A stretch of 64,000 nucleotides of DNA from Siphonodentalium dalli (taxonomy: Eukaryota > Mollusca > Scaphopoda > Gadilida > Siphonodentaliidae), in assembly GCA_032622095.1 (NCBI GenBank), contig CP136063.1:93595980-93659979 (forward strand), written 5' to 3'. Positions 35,801 through 45,345 of this stretch are shown here, piece by piece. Made by a program: the position numbers and the translations under genes. How positions within the stretch are numbered: position 1 is the stretch's first letter; each line of letters starts with the position of its first letter. The notes beneath the pieces are model-generated. The model was not told the origin of the DNA, did no database searches, and saw nothing but the letters and a program-made list of their open reading frames with translations.

Positions 35801-38800
35801 TCGTAAACCGAATGTTAATCACTTAGGGTCGTAAACCGAATGTTAATCACTTAGGGTCGTAAACCGAAGGTTAATCACTTAGGGTCGTAAACCGAATGTT
35901 AATCACTTAGGGTCGTAAACCGAATGTTAATCACTTAGGGTCGTAAACCGAATGGTAATCACTTAGGGTCGTAAACCGAATGTTAATCACTTAGGGTCGT
36001 AAACCGAATTGTAATCACTTAGGGTCGTAAACCGAATGTTAATCACTTAGGGTCGTAAACCGAAGGTTAATCACTTAGGGTCGTAAACCGAATGTTAATC
36101 ACTTAGGGTCGTAAACCGAATGTTAATCACTTAGGGTCGTAAACCGAATGTTAATCACTAAGGGTCGTAAACCGAATGTTAATCACTTAGGGTCGTAAAC
36201 CGAATGGTAACCACTTAGGGTCGTAACCGAATGTTAATCACTTAGGGTCGTAAACCGAATGGTAATCACCAATAAACTGGACAATGGTCGTAACCGAATG
36301 TTAATCACTTAGGGTCGTAAACCGAAAGGTAATCATTTAGGGACGTAAACCGAATGGTAATCACGTAGGGTCGTAAACCGAATTGTAATCACGTATGGTC
36401 GTAAACCGAATGTTAACCACTTAGGGTCGTAAACCAAATGTAATCACTTAGGGTCGTAAACCGAATGTTAATCACTTAGGGTCGTAAACCGAATGGTAAT
36501 CACCAATAAACTGGACAATGGTCGTAAACCGAATGTTAATCACTTAGGGTCGTAAACCGAATGGTAATCATTTAGGGACGTAAACCGAATGGTAATCACT
36601 TAGGGTCGTAAACCGAATGGTAATCACTTAGGGTCGTAAACCGAATGTTAATCACTTAGGGTCGTAAACCGAATGTTAATCACCAATAAACTGGACGATG
36701 GTCGTAAACCGAATGTTAATCACTTAGGGTCGTAAACCGAATGGTAATAACTTAGGATCGTAAACCGAATGGTAATAACTTAGGGTCGTAAACCGTATGG
36801 TAATCACTTAGGGTCGTAAACCGAATGTTAATCACTTATGGTCGTAAACCGAATGGTAATCACTTAGGGTCGTAAACCGAATGGTAATCACTTAGGGTCG
36901 TAAACCGAATAGTAATCACTTAGGGTCGTAAACCGAATGTTAATCACTTAGGGTCGTAAACCGAATGGTAATCACTTAGGGTCGTAAACCGAATGGTAAT
37001 AACTTAGGGTCGTAAACCGTATGGTAATCACTTAGGGTCGTAAACCGAATGGTAATCACTTAGGGTCGTAAACCGAATGTTAATCACTTAGGGTCGTAAA
37101 CCGAATGGTGATCACCAATAAACTGGACAATGGTCGTAAACCGAATGCTAATCACCAATTTATTTAGCTTTTACCAACTAAATCAGTTCAACTGTTGATG
37201 AATGCATTGGAAAGGACCATTTGAGTTTGTATGATTATAGTACCCGGCATCCTTAATGTCAAAATGTAAATGTGTTAAATAAAGTTACTCAAAAATTCTG
37301 TTTACAGTCTGGCAAATTTGTCTAGTTTATTTGGCAGGCATTTGTTATATAAAAACATATATGGTGCCATACTATGAACGGCAACATGCGTATACTTGGT
37401 GTATATACAATGAATCGTTACCAAAGTAAACGGAATGAGATGTAAATTTTCTGTAGTTCCACGTGTAGTATAATTAATATTGGCGCACACTGTTAAAAAA
37501 ATTCCCATTTCAGGCGGTACAATGTTCCGGAAAACTGCTGCCGGCTCATATTCCTGTGAAGTTACGGAACGTTGTACCAGCGCATATACGGTTCTATGTC
37601 CCGTATGGTAATGGTACATTGTTCTGTAAGATTACGGAACTATGTACCATACAAGTACGATACAATGATATGTACAGATACAGCGCATTGTTACTTAAGG
37701 ATACGGCATAATGTTACTTAGGTTGATCGTACATTGTTTTTGTAAGATTACGGTACTATGTACCATACAAATACGATACAATGATTTGTACAGATACAGC
37801 ACATTGTTACTTAAGGATGCGGCACAATGTTAATAGTATTTAGGTTGATGGTGCAATATTCTGTATAGATATGGCACTATTCCATAATATTAAGGCACAA
37901 TGTCCTGTAAAGACATGTAACAAGGTTCTACGAGGTAACAGCACAATGTCCCATGAGGTTATGGTACATGCAATGTTCCATAAGCGGATTACTCTATGGT
38001 TCTGGTTTGGGATAAAACGGACAATATATAGAGGATATCAGTAGGACTGTCATGATTCCCAAATTTCACTGTGAATTATTTGTTTAAAATGTATAACCTC
38101 TGTAACAATAATTAGAAAAATACGATTGAAAATAATTATACCAGACAAGAACGTCCAACTTCAAACTTCAGGTGCTATTTGGTGGCAGTAGGCAGATAAC
38201 AGTGACTAACATTTGAAGTTAGAAGTTCTTGATCTAAACCGGTCTACTATGTGAGACCTGATTTCAGTCAAACAGTTATGAATAAACTTCTTTGACAACG
38301 CGAAGCGGAATTTTGATTTTCATCCCAGGTTGGATATTATTGGACATTATTAAAAAGTAAATCACCATTGTTTATCATTGTTTATAATATTTCCATCAAA
38401 TGTCACAAAACAAAACATATAATGAAACATCTGCTTTGCGTTGTCACTAGAGATATGCTCAAACATTCCAACAAGACATGAAGTATTATTCTACGGTTTG
38501 TAAATATTAAGTAATCTTGGCCTGAAAATTAACACTGAATTCCCCATTTAAATGTTGCCACTTTACCTCCCTCTTAAGTGTAGTTGTAAATAATTACAAC
38601 ATTCTACAAACTTTGCATTATCACAATTCACTGTTTAGAGTTATCGACTAAAAGTTTGTTTAGTAAGTGCAGATGTACTTGATTTCTTATTCGATATCAT
38701 TTTGGTTTCGCTGTTGATTTCAGACCATATTTTGACGAAAGAGCATATGGGTAGTTCCGAACTAAATCCCGTTTTGTTTGTTTTACACGCGTGCTCGCCC

Positions 38801-41800
38801 TATTGTCTTGTATTTGTGCTGGGTGTAGTAAATTAGTTAGTTATTTCGTCAGTCTGAAAAAATGCATGCCAGTCTGCTAGTCATGAGTAATATGGCATGA
38901 ACTTTTGGGGCCCCTCCGCGCTCCAAATCACTGACTCGAATATATAGTCCTGGAGCCATTCCAATTATAGGTACTCAAATAATGTATTCGATAAACATTC
39001 TGGGCATAGAGCTAAGTGCTATACATCATTAAAAAGATGATGACCTATACTTTCTAACTAGGTATGTTGTCAATTCTGAAAAACACTTCGTCACATATAT
39101 TTCCGTTATTTCGTTAAAAACGCTTTTTCAATTATCTCCGTTATTTCGTGAATGACAATAATTTCCTATTTCTATATTTCGCTCTATTTTCCTATTTCGC
39201 TTTTTCGTTGTTTTTCATTTTTCGATAATTCGTTATAACGAACCAAAGCCGGGCGCTTTGGTTCGTATACAGAATATATCTGATTCTGTGACGTCACCAA
39301 TTAGTATCTAATACGACACTGCTGTTTTGAATTTTCGCGACCACTTTTGTCGCACAGTAGATTGGTGGGCTTAAAGCAATAATGTCGTAATCGGCAATAA
39401 TTGCGTGTGTCATCAAAAATGAGGGGAGTTACCATCGGAATTATGCACAGTGATGTTCATTCGTAGCGGCGGTTTACATTTTATTGAGAACATATGATAT
39501 TAAGGACATCACTGTCAAATATTTGCATTTGGAGTGGCTAAAATATAAATCGCGCGTGCAATGGGAAAATCTCAATCACTCTGCCAGGGCGATACTGGAG
39601 ACAATACTGGAATCGAAATCGAAATTCGTGATGCATGCAAACGTTATTATATCACATTTAAATTATCCTAATATTAGATAGTACATATATAAGTGCGTCT
39701 GATAATCCTTAGATATCCTTCTATTTTCACGAATCGACAAGAAACACATAACAAAGCAGAAGATACAATCAGGTATCGCGAATTCGGTCGATGGGAAAGC
39801 TACATATGATGACGATTTTCGTCGAGTTTCGTTGAAATGATGATATTTTATGGATGAAATGAACATGATGAAATCGACAAGCCGCTTCGTATAGTATGCA
39901 TCTTAATATGATTATGCACACAGTGCCAATACTATAATGGTTAATTTTAGTAAAATACTCCCCTCTCAACAACAACCAACATTTATGACGTTTGAATACT
40001 TTCAGTTTGATATTTCGGGAGTCAATATTCTATAATAATGCTTTTATTTTTTTGTTTTTAGGTTTTAAGTCTGATGTGGTGAGCTCGTAGTCTGTTTCCA
40101 ATGCCCTGATATTAGATTGACCTAATTGATAACAGAAATTGCTAGCCATAGGACCCACTCGTTCGACGATCCCTTGTGCACGTCTGGAGTGTAATTAATT
40201 ATAATCACACCATGATATAAGGCCTAAGTGAATCTTATTTGATGGGAATACGGATCTATGAAGTTTGTTTTATAAGATTAAAAAAAGGCCACAGATATAT
40301 ACTATAGCTTATCCGGGATCAACATGGGCTGGTCCAATTTCACGTTCGACCTGTCCTTGACCTTGACCTCGCTCATATACGCTCATTTAGGCATGTTTCT
40401 GGACCGATCGAACAATAGTTTGTCCAGACGCTGTATATTCTGCCCAGACGGAGGCGATCACAAAGAAATCCCTAAATACATGTAGCCCAGACGAAGTCGG
40501 ACACATCACCTATAGTATCCTATATTCTGATATTCAATCGAACATCCCGTGCCACCTGTGGTCGCGATTATATGCTACATGTAATAGCCATGTAATCGTG
40601 AACCCAGATTACATATTGTTTGCTATATAATCCTTGCAGTGGATATTGGCTTATCTAAAGATATATGGTAAATTGTGCTATGAATTAACATTGTTTGCAT
40701 AACGGCGCTGACATGTTCTTTCCTTTTCAGAACAATGGGCGTTATTTTGTCATATACAGGTATAATATCGGTTGGTTATAGAATAATGTAATATGTGACT
40801 TTCTTTTGGTAACACGGGCACGCGTAATGCGCGTCTTTTATCATAAACTGGTTGGGAAATCTCGTCCTCGCGCCACAGAATACACAACACAAGCTATACC
40901 AATACTTAAATGTGATACGTGGAAGAGCTCAAATATCTATCAGATTTAAAGTCAGCCACATGTGTAAGATTCGACACAATAGGCCTAAATCCACGCAAAT
41001 AATGCCACGTTGTCAGCTTGACCGCCAGACATATTGCCGGTAAAGAACAATTCTTGGCACAACGAATTGTTATTTACTTAAAGATGCATAATCCGATTAA
41101 AGGCACGTGAGGCCTTAATTGTCGAAAATATTCATATTTGTTCCAATCACCGTAAACAGAAAAACATTAAAGCGCATACAGTTTCGTTCATATATACCAT
41201 GACCATCGCGTAAACAGCATTCTATCATAAAGACCTATTATATTTTACCTAAGGAAGAGCCTGATTGTGTTACAGAAGACAGCACAGTGTTACTGGCTAA
41301 TCACACACAAATGATATAAACGCTCTTTATTAGTTCCATATCAGGAATTCAGCAACAAAGAACGCTCTTTATGTTTACCATCATAATATAAACAAACACC
41401 AGGAAAGTAACTTTTTATGCTTGTGTTTACATAACAATGGTCAAACAAATGACAATAACATACTGTTTATGCGATATTTCTTATTTGTATACGGACAAAG
41501 TCTGTCTACATTTTAATATTCTTTCTGTTTGTGGCGGTTTTTGACCGGTGGAAATATTTTCACAGCATACCCACCGCCAAGGCCAACCGTACCTTTAAGC
41601 TCAGAGTTATTAGATATCTATTTTTGAAATTTATTATTTGTCACCATCGAGACATATTAGTGGTCCTGAAAAAGTCGACGAGCCGACTGTCTCGGACCAA
41701 ATTACAGATGAAGATGGATAACACTAATATCAAGAGGCTTTGTGTTGATAATAAGGCCAAATGTTGATAAATAACAGGTTTTAGGCAATTTATACTAGAG

Positions 41801-44388
41801 TTGACAGTGGTTAGCATTATTTTTGGGCAATTAATCGATCTGATAACTGAAGCGGAATTTCTAAAAAAATTTGTTGTTGTTGTCGTTGGAATCTGATTAT
41901 AAATCTCAAAATTAATGTGACTATCAATGGCTAGATTATAACTGTCATCACGTGTCACTGTTCATCGGTGCATCGAGTCAATAAGTGAATTATTTGCATG
42001 TCTATCAACTCACATGATCTGTTACCCTCACAACACCTAAACTCACCGGCCCGATTCGTCATCTCAGGTTTAAACCTGGTTTACGTAAACCTCTAGGTTT
42101 AAACCGCCGTGAGTCAGCAAAATCCGTGGTTTAAACCCGCGACCGCAGGTCTAAGTGACGCATTCGTCATCTCTGGTTTAAACCTGGTCCAGCAAGTGTC
42201 TCTGTATCGTCGAGATAATTAATCGTACTTTCCTAATGCGGACCGCCTCGTTTTATTGACTGTGAAAATCAATAATTACGACAGCGACCATATTTTGATT
42301 GGAAATTGATAAGCGAGAAGCACTCACACCTATAAAGCGTGTGGGGATAAGTTTTTGTCAACTTCGATATTGTTTTTATGTTTTATAAGCTTAAACCGGC
42401 AACTAAACCATCCAATTCGGCGGTCCAGCTAAACCATCTTTATACCGAGGCTAAACCTGCAGACTGGTGTTAGCATGTAACAGTTGATTCATTAATTCGC
42501 ACGTGATAATTGAAGACGTGTCAGTAAGCATTACATCAGCCTGCCTTTTGTTCCGCTTGGTAACAGGGTAGTTTGACTACATGGTCATATCACCGACTGG
42601 AGTTGTCAATCAGCTGGCCACTAAACGACAAAAACGCCCACCTAGACCCGGTCTGGCTGGACCGCCAATGGGGTTTAAACCAGGTTTAAACTCGGAGGTT
42701 TAAACCGGAGATGACGAATCGGGCAATCAAGTCTGGTATAGTAACTGTTTGTTATTTATTAAAACAGACGTTGCTCCAGTAGACTAACAAAAGTGTTAAG
42801 GCTTAATGCTAGATAATGGGCTGGTTGACAGATGGGAAATAGTTAGGTTAGAAATTATGGAATTGTGTATATCCTGTACAATGACCTAAGTTTGCATATA
42901 TAAATAAACTTGTCCTGATGTAACTAATGCCTAGATAATTGTGTCCATGGAAAAAGAGCGAGCAACCAGGAGCAACTGTCTCAAACATTAATGTGACTAT
43001 CAATGGGTAGAAAATATCTGTCATCAGTGCATCAAGACAATCAGTGAATTACTTGCATGTCTATCAACTCAGATGATCTCTCACAAGACCTAAAGTATCC
43101 AAGTCTGGTATAGTGCCGTGACTGCTTGTCATCTAATTATATAAACGAGTAGGATTTTTCTCTCAGACCCCTGGACCGAGTTCAACCAAATTTGGTGTGG
43201 TGAATCGGGGTACACTGGCGGATGTTATAATGGTGTTAGTTTTTTTTATAATTTTTAATAACAAAAAATTAAATTAAATTGTTTTTGTTAAAGGAAAACA
43301 ATCTATAAAAAATAAATTGAAACAGTATATATAAATCAAAATGTTTCAATGATCAAAATGTGCTTGAAGCACACAAAGAGGCCACTGCTAAATAAAGACT
43401 CTGTCTACGATCAAAATGTGCGCGAAGTCCCAAAATAGGGGGTCACAGGTAAGTCCGACGCTGAATATAGGCTCCCGAAGGGAGTCTGTTTCAGCTAGTT
43501 TAGTATAATAGAAGTAAGTTGCTCCAGTAGACTAACAAAAGTTGTATGGAATATATTAGATTATGGGCTGGTTGACAGACTAATCAGGAAATGGTTAGAA
43601 ATTATGAAATTGTGTGTATCCTGCACAATGACCTAGGTATTTTTATAAAACATTTTGTTTCAATTAAAACAGCTTCTGAAACAGGTTAAACTGTTATTTG
43701 AACTAAATGAGATAATTCCCAGTCATATGAGTGATATAAGTAGAGTTTTATGCGGTATTAGACCACATTTAGTGAAATTTGGGGGGTGGGTGTCAAAAAA
43801 TTGGGACTAAAAAAATATTTTTTGCAGGTTTGGGGATGGTGGGTCATCGAAAATGCCAGATGCAAAAAAACGGCACACCTTCCTGCAATTTTTTTGCTAC
43901 CCCCCCCCCCCCTGTATTCTGTGGATATTGCATGTGGGAACTAATATAGTGGTGAAGTGGAAATCATGGCGGTCCATGAAGAATAAAATAGTGTGGATGG
44001 ATCTTACCTTTATACGTTCGAGGCCACCATAGGCGGATGAATTCCATGATATGCTGGGTTCGTTCCATTTTCTACGGATCAGTACATTCGTGGACAGTGT
44101 GTCCGAGAGGTCATTGAATCCAGATATACTCAGCAGCTGTACGATGAGTTGTACGAGCGTCTGTTTCGACATATCATTTGTCGCCCGAACTCGTGGGTTC
44201 AGCTTCGATGTTAAGTTCTCAATCAATTCATGCACGTCTGCTCTAGGAATCCTGGCCGGGGGCATTTCTCCAAGCTGACGGTTTCTAAATAAGGACTCCA
44301 ACGCGCCGCCCCATGCGCCCCCTATCACCAACACGACGTATGCCAGTAAGACGCAAACTATATTTGGAACATATTTTCGAAGATCCAT
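23561..44388 (-). CDS. Divergent Cys-loop (nicotinic-receptor-like) ion channel subunit, 3 exons
   Basis: Joining 44388-44008, 25977-25326 and 23817-23561 gives 1,290 nt, 429 residues plus TAG. The junctions fit exactly: phase 0 at the first, phase 1 at the second, with GTAAG donors and AG acceptors. In order: signal peptide (1 to about 28), extracellular ligand-binding domain, Cys-loop (C177 to C191, 13 residues between), TM1 (261-279), GEK (282-284) before TM2 (285-303), TM3 (314-338), a short cytoplasmic loop, and TM4 (406-427). The GEK at the inner mouth and the 9' leucine fit a cation channel. The canonical agonist-site residues are missing: no vicinal cysteines in loop C, no loop B tryptophan, alanine instead of aspartate in WTPA. 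It therefore probably acts as a non-alpha subunit or responds to another ligand. Such divergent subunits are numerous in molluscs. The site lies in the plasma membrane. Confidence 0.8.
24523..24772. mobile_element. piggyBac-like MITE, CCnTTTCTA family, copy B (intron 2)
   Basis: CCCTTTCTACATTAA after TCAA (24519-24522) pairs with ACATAAAGGG before TTAA (24773-24776). The interior is collinear with 3315-3573, including a short palindrome TTCAGATAATAAGTTCGTTG and its mirror GAACTTATTATCTGAA. Lies in receptor intron 2. Confidence 0.75.
24933..25308. repeat. Inverted repeat beside the exon 2 donor (intron 2)
   Basis: Left arm 24933-25058 and right arm 25151-25308 are inverted copies: TTGGTCATTGTCGCATGGTT, TCGAGCAAAAA, ACGTGCAAAAAGACACCC, AACGGGAATTTA, GTCGTCTGCTAT. 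The right arm holds one extra 20-odd-bp unit built on GTGCAAAAAGACACC. It ends only 17 bp from the exon 2 splice donor. Confidence 0.85.
25326..25977 (-). CDS. Receptor exon 2: Cys-loop through TM3
   Basis: Acceptor CACTCACCAG, then VLKDDLWTPALILLNG, continuing the YGGLERIK of exon 1 as in other family members. CLLDVTYYPFDEQRC is a canonical Cys-loop. ILPPLLLVMLASVSFIIP is TM1, SGEKVSFCVSNFLATVVYV leads into TM2, and TM3 ends at SMIYNKE. The donor is AAG|GTAAGT at 25326/25325. Loop B reads FVTDSDT where most subunits have a tryptophan. TM2 position 20' is serine rather than the usual acid. Beyond the donor the frame continues into an intronic inverted repeat (WSLSHGFEQK and so on), which is not part of the protein. 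Confidence 0.85.
26122..26601. mobile_element. TTAA-AGGTACTCAA MITE, complete copy (intron 1)
   Basis: TTAA (26118-26121) AGGTACTCAACCCG pairs with CGGGTTGAGTACCT TTAA (26602-26605). The arms share TTTGATTCGAGTCGAGGAA, CATCAAAGCTCAGA and TTAGATATCGATTTT with their inverse at 26390-26520. The arms are about 160 bp. 480 bp in all, no coding capacity. Confidence 0.8.
26606..27263. other. Intron 1 sequence, nothing recognised
   Basis: AT-rich intronic DNA without repeat partners in the window or credible open frames. Confidence 0.45.
27264..27365. repeat. AATTCGCGCA palindromic segment, left
   Basis: TTACTCGTATTTAAATTCGC, GCAGTACTATTTTTCGC and TCAGTTTTGAATTCGCGCA with its inverse TGCGCGAATTCAAAACTGA. 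The first 38 bp recur in inverse at 32741-32778, on the far side of the 4.9-kb foldback. CpG-rich compared with its surroundings. Confidence 0.75.
28861..29744. repeat. Left inner tandem array of the foldback, ~50-bp units
   Basis: Diverged direct units, each with a TATACA(G/T)GGAGTGACTATATGGTCAT-like core, broken here as GGAGTGACTATAT and GGTCATGG. I count roughly 17 units, with indels. All open frames here are repeat-derived. Confidence 0.8.
29880..30994. repeat. Right inner tandem array of the foldback, ~50-bp units
   Basis: The same unit in the opposite direction: CATACAGTCACTC, TGTATACCTATTCACCTCAC. Roughly 20 diverged units. The two arrays differ more from each other than the outer arms do. 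Confidence 0.8.
32694..32778. repeat. AATTCGCGCA palindromic segment, right
   Basis: Inverse match to the left segment at 27264-27302 (GCGAAAAATAGTACTGCGCG, AATTTAAATACGAGTAAGG), with its own short palindrome GCGCACCGATCGGTGCGC. It lies 320 bp outside the foldback. Confidence 0.75.
32779..33315. other. Intron 1 sequence with one possible exon-like segment
   Basis: On the plus strand, 32927-33007 has a fine acceptor (TTGTAATTGTAATATACAG) and donor (GAAGTGAGT) around 27 open codons (NDFSTDMCDPCISGLMVE). No domain is recognised, and the segment lies antisense within the receptor intron. Confidence 0.25.
33316..33446. repeat. 36-bp tandem repeat, about 3.6 copies
   Basis: Units contain GTAAATTATAATGA and GAGACTTACATTCA. 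Two subtypes (TGTTTAGA and GGTTTGTA in the middle) alternate, so the higher-order period is 72 bp. Confidence 0.92.
33472..33618. repeat. Palindromic foldback element, about 147 bp
   Basis: TAGAGCATGACTTG pairs with CCAAGCCATGCTCTA, and GAAATACGC, GATATAGTGCATAGTG and TGTGTAGTTCAC have inverse partners. The centre is TCCGCTTCGCGTCG. It has the same size and plan as 426-581. Confidence 0.85.
33619..34159. other. Intron 1 sequence, nothing recognised
   Basis: No gene or repeat partner found. Confidence 0.4.
34160..34570 (-). repeat. Dispersed repeat (GTAACGCGCTCAAGAT family), copy 2
   Basis: Reverse complement of 63675-64000 over most of its length: TTGGGAATTTCAATTTCG, CTATGTCAATTAC, TGTTTCGTTCTGCAGCCCAC, GAGACGGCCGAATCGGCCG, GAATTCTGAGTTGGTCATTC, TTGAGCGCGTTACCATTTCT. 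Parts also match 16305-16560. Confidence 0.75.
34830..35040. repeat. Repeat matching both sides of the 17450 insertion
   Basis: AAAGTAGTTATTTTTACAAA to CTATGGACTAGT corresponds in reverse to 17370-17449 plus 17999-18125, that is, the same sequence without the inserted element. A 58-bp part (TCAATATGTAAATATTTACA to TTTTCTATGGA) is repeated again at 35604-35658. Confidence 0.6.
35142..35587. mobile_element. Foldback element with two opposed hairpin modules, copy 2 (intron 1)
   Basis: Same plan as 11175-11635: ends ATATGTGACCCGCCATATC, hairpin modules at about 35197-35262 and 35464-35532 in opposite orientations, and the same GAGCCCCAGACAAACATGAG to GTGTGGGGCTCCCTG centre. The left module's distal end is shortened by a small deletion. 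Two frames on opposite strands look similar because the element is a palindrome. Confidence 0.85.
35731..37158. repeat. 28-bp minisatellite, about 50 units (intron 1)
   Basis: Head-to-tail units of 28 bp with GTCGTAAACCGAATG, a variable G/T, then TAATCACTTAGG. About six units carry a 12-bp longer variant (CACCAATAAACTGGACAATG) at intervals, giving a higher-order pattern. Each standard unit includes one TTAGGG. Variation is mostly at the single position after GAATG. Confidence 0.95.
37340..37480 (-). repeat. Partial copy related to the 63214-63637 element
   Basis: GGTGCCATACTATGAACGGC, ACATGCGTATAC and ACCAAAGTAAACG align with GATGCCATAATATGAACGG and following sequence near 63270-63340. Confidence 0.45.
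37490..37990. repeat. Degenerate tandem repeats (ACAATGT-TACGG words)
   Basis: A clear duplication of about 126 bp lies at 37614-37858 (AAGATTACGGAACTATGTAC, ATACAATGATATGTACAGAT, TTACTTAAGGATACGG). Around it are more diverged units with ACAATGTTC and a nearby purine-rich word. Confidence 0.75.
37991..41450. other. Intron 1 sequence, no gene seen
   Basis: About 3.4 kb with only short open frames (for example 39484-39681 and 40852-41043) that show no motif. A 12-bp-stem hairpin (ACGAACCAAAGC, loop CGGGC) lies at 39238-39266 after a T-rich stretch with ATTTCGTT words. No repeat partners found for most of it. Confidence 0.45.
41451..41770. repeat. Fragments of two TTAA-AGGT elements
   Basis: 41460-41600 matches the right end of the 22796-23355 element (TTCTTTCTGTTTGTGGCGG, CGTACCTTTAA). 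It is followed directly by an arm fragment of the AGGTACTCAA family (CTCAGAGTTATTAGATATC). Two related elements are abutted or one was inserted into the other. Confidence 0.6.
42049..42724. mobile_element. GTTTAAAC-rich inverted-repeat element, 676 bp (intron 1)
   Basis: GCCCGATTCGTCATCTC and the inverse GAGATGACGAATCGGGC form the ends. The palindrome GGTTTAAACC or close variants occurs at least eight times (about 42065, 42105, 42128, 42175, 42672, 42683, 42699). GCATTCGTCATCTCTGG near 42160 repeats the end sequence internally. No coding capacity and no clear target duplication. Confidence 0.75.
42725..43779. other. Intron 1 sequence with a diverged internal duplication
   Basis: GTTGCTCCAGTAGACTAACA, GATAATGGGCTGGTTGACAG and TTGTGTATATCCTG (42770-42890) recur at about 43510-43630. 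CAATGGCTAG/GGGTAG and ATCTGTCATCA words near 41925-42030 recur at 43005-43090. No gene. Confidence 0.55.
43780..43920. repeat. C/G-tract-ended repeat fragment beside exon 1
   Basis: GGGGGGTGGGTGTCAAAAAA to TTTTTTTGCTACC and a 14-bp C-run. The words resemble those of the CAGGGG-ended element. It begins about 90 bp from the exon 1 donor. Confidence 0.5.
44008..44388 (-). CDS. Receptor exon 1: signal peptide and N-terminal ligand-binding part
   Basis: Encodes residues 1-127 and ends AAG|GTAAGAT. MDLRKYVPNIVCVLLAYVVL is a clear signal peptide. I chose this methionine rather than the in-frame one at 44550 because the 54 residues before it would bury the signal sequence inside the protein. The helix-like DVHELIENL and VQLIVQLLSI segments, then NVLIRRKWNEPSISWN and YGGLERIK, match the start of the nicotinic-receptor fold, including the loop D tryptophan (W108) and W115. 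Possible N-glycosylation sites are NLT (59-61) and NSS (116-118). The frame runs on 111 bp into the intron (to 43897) without meaning. Confidence 0.8.
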
Positions 44389-44639
44389 GATCCGACCGAC
44401 TGACTTATTGCGTTCAACGGAAAAGTATGTTGGCACGGGAATGTGAATAACACTATTCCGTTTGTGTTCGACCCCAGGGAGTCCTAACCGTTGTTGTACA
44501 GCGGTAGCCTGCATTAAACTATAGTCCAGCTGGACCATGATATGTTCCACTTCTTGTGGTGTGTATTGGAACAGTATATATGTTGGTACCGGAATGTGAT
44601 CGCGAATGCGATTAACCTAGATACGTCTAATTTTATACC

Positions 44640-45025
44640 CTATATATGTACCCATGGGTATGAAAGTGGTTCAGGAAATATGTTTTCTAATTTGTACCCA
44701 ATGTAACCAGGGATTTCTAACAACAAAAAATAAAAGTAACAAATGTAACATTAACTAATAGGTAAAGTAACCAGAAGTACCCATTGGCTGTAAATTAGTT
44801 CAGGAAATATGTTTTCTAATTTGTACCCAAAGTAACCAGGTACTTTGGGATTTCTAAGAAAAAAAATAAAAGTAACAAATGTTACATTAACTAATAGGTA
44901 AAGTAACCAGAAGTAACCATTTGTACCCTATTCACCAATGGTCCTAAAAGTAGTTCAGGGAATACGTTTTCTAATTTGTACCCAATGTAACCGACGTAAC
45001 AACAGGGTACAAAAGTTGTGATTTT
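44640..45025. repeat. ~130-150-bp tandem repeats upstream of the receptor
   Basis: Three diverged units with GTTCAGGAAATATGTTTTCT, AATTTGTACCCAATGTAACC, AATAAAAGTAACAAATGT and ACTAATAGGTAAAGTAACCA. They lie 250-640 bp upstream of the receptor start codon, where promoter elements would be expected. Confidence 0.85.
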
Positions 45026-45060
45026 TTTCCGGCGTACCAAATTTGCCATATATGGATTAA

Positions 45061-45230
45061 CCCTTTCTATAATAAATGGATTTTCAAATTCAGTTTCAAA
45101 AGTATAGATTGGAACGGTCTATTATTCATCCGGAGGAGTGATTATGCAGAAAACATAATTATGCAGACGACAGATACTAAAAGTACAGAAGGAGTCCAAT
45201 TTATTTGAGGGAAATGTTCAGATAACATGA
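45061..45230 (-). mobile_element. piggyBac-like MITE, CCnTTTCTA family, copy C (truncated)
   Basis: TTAA (45057-45060) then CCCTTTCTATAATAAATGG, followed in reverse order by words of copies A and B (GGAACGGTCTA, GAAATGTTCAGATAA). The far end is missing and the copy joins the GGTCAAGTGGTCCTGC repeat at about 45235. Confidence 0.65.
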
Positions 45231-45345
45231 TCGTATGCGACGTATACACCCCTGGTCAAGTGGTCCTGCAAATGTTCTATGATGCTGGTGGGTCCTGCTG
45301 TTTTGCTAAGATACTGTTAGTACAAAGCGATGCTGGTGACCGCGT
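45231..45345 (+). repeat. Dispersed repeat copy (GGTCAAGTGGTCCTGC family)
   Basis: ACCCCTGGTCAAGTGGTCCT and GATGCTGGTGGGTCCTGCTG match 757-840. Confidence 0.6.

Noticed and set aside
35731-37158. Internal telomere repeat
   Set aside because: TTAGGG occurs once per 28-bp unit and never in tandem.
39238-39266. Rho-independent-like terminator hairpin
   Set aside because: The hairpin is real, but the sequence is eukaryotic intron DNA and the T-rich tract precedes rather than follows it.
44389-44550. Upstream in-frame methionine of receptor exon 1
   Set aside because: It would place 54 polar residues before a clear signal peptide; the internal methionine at 44388 fits secretion better.
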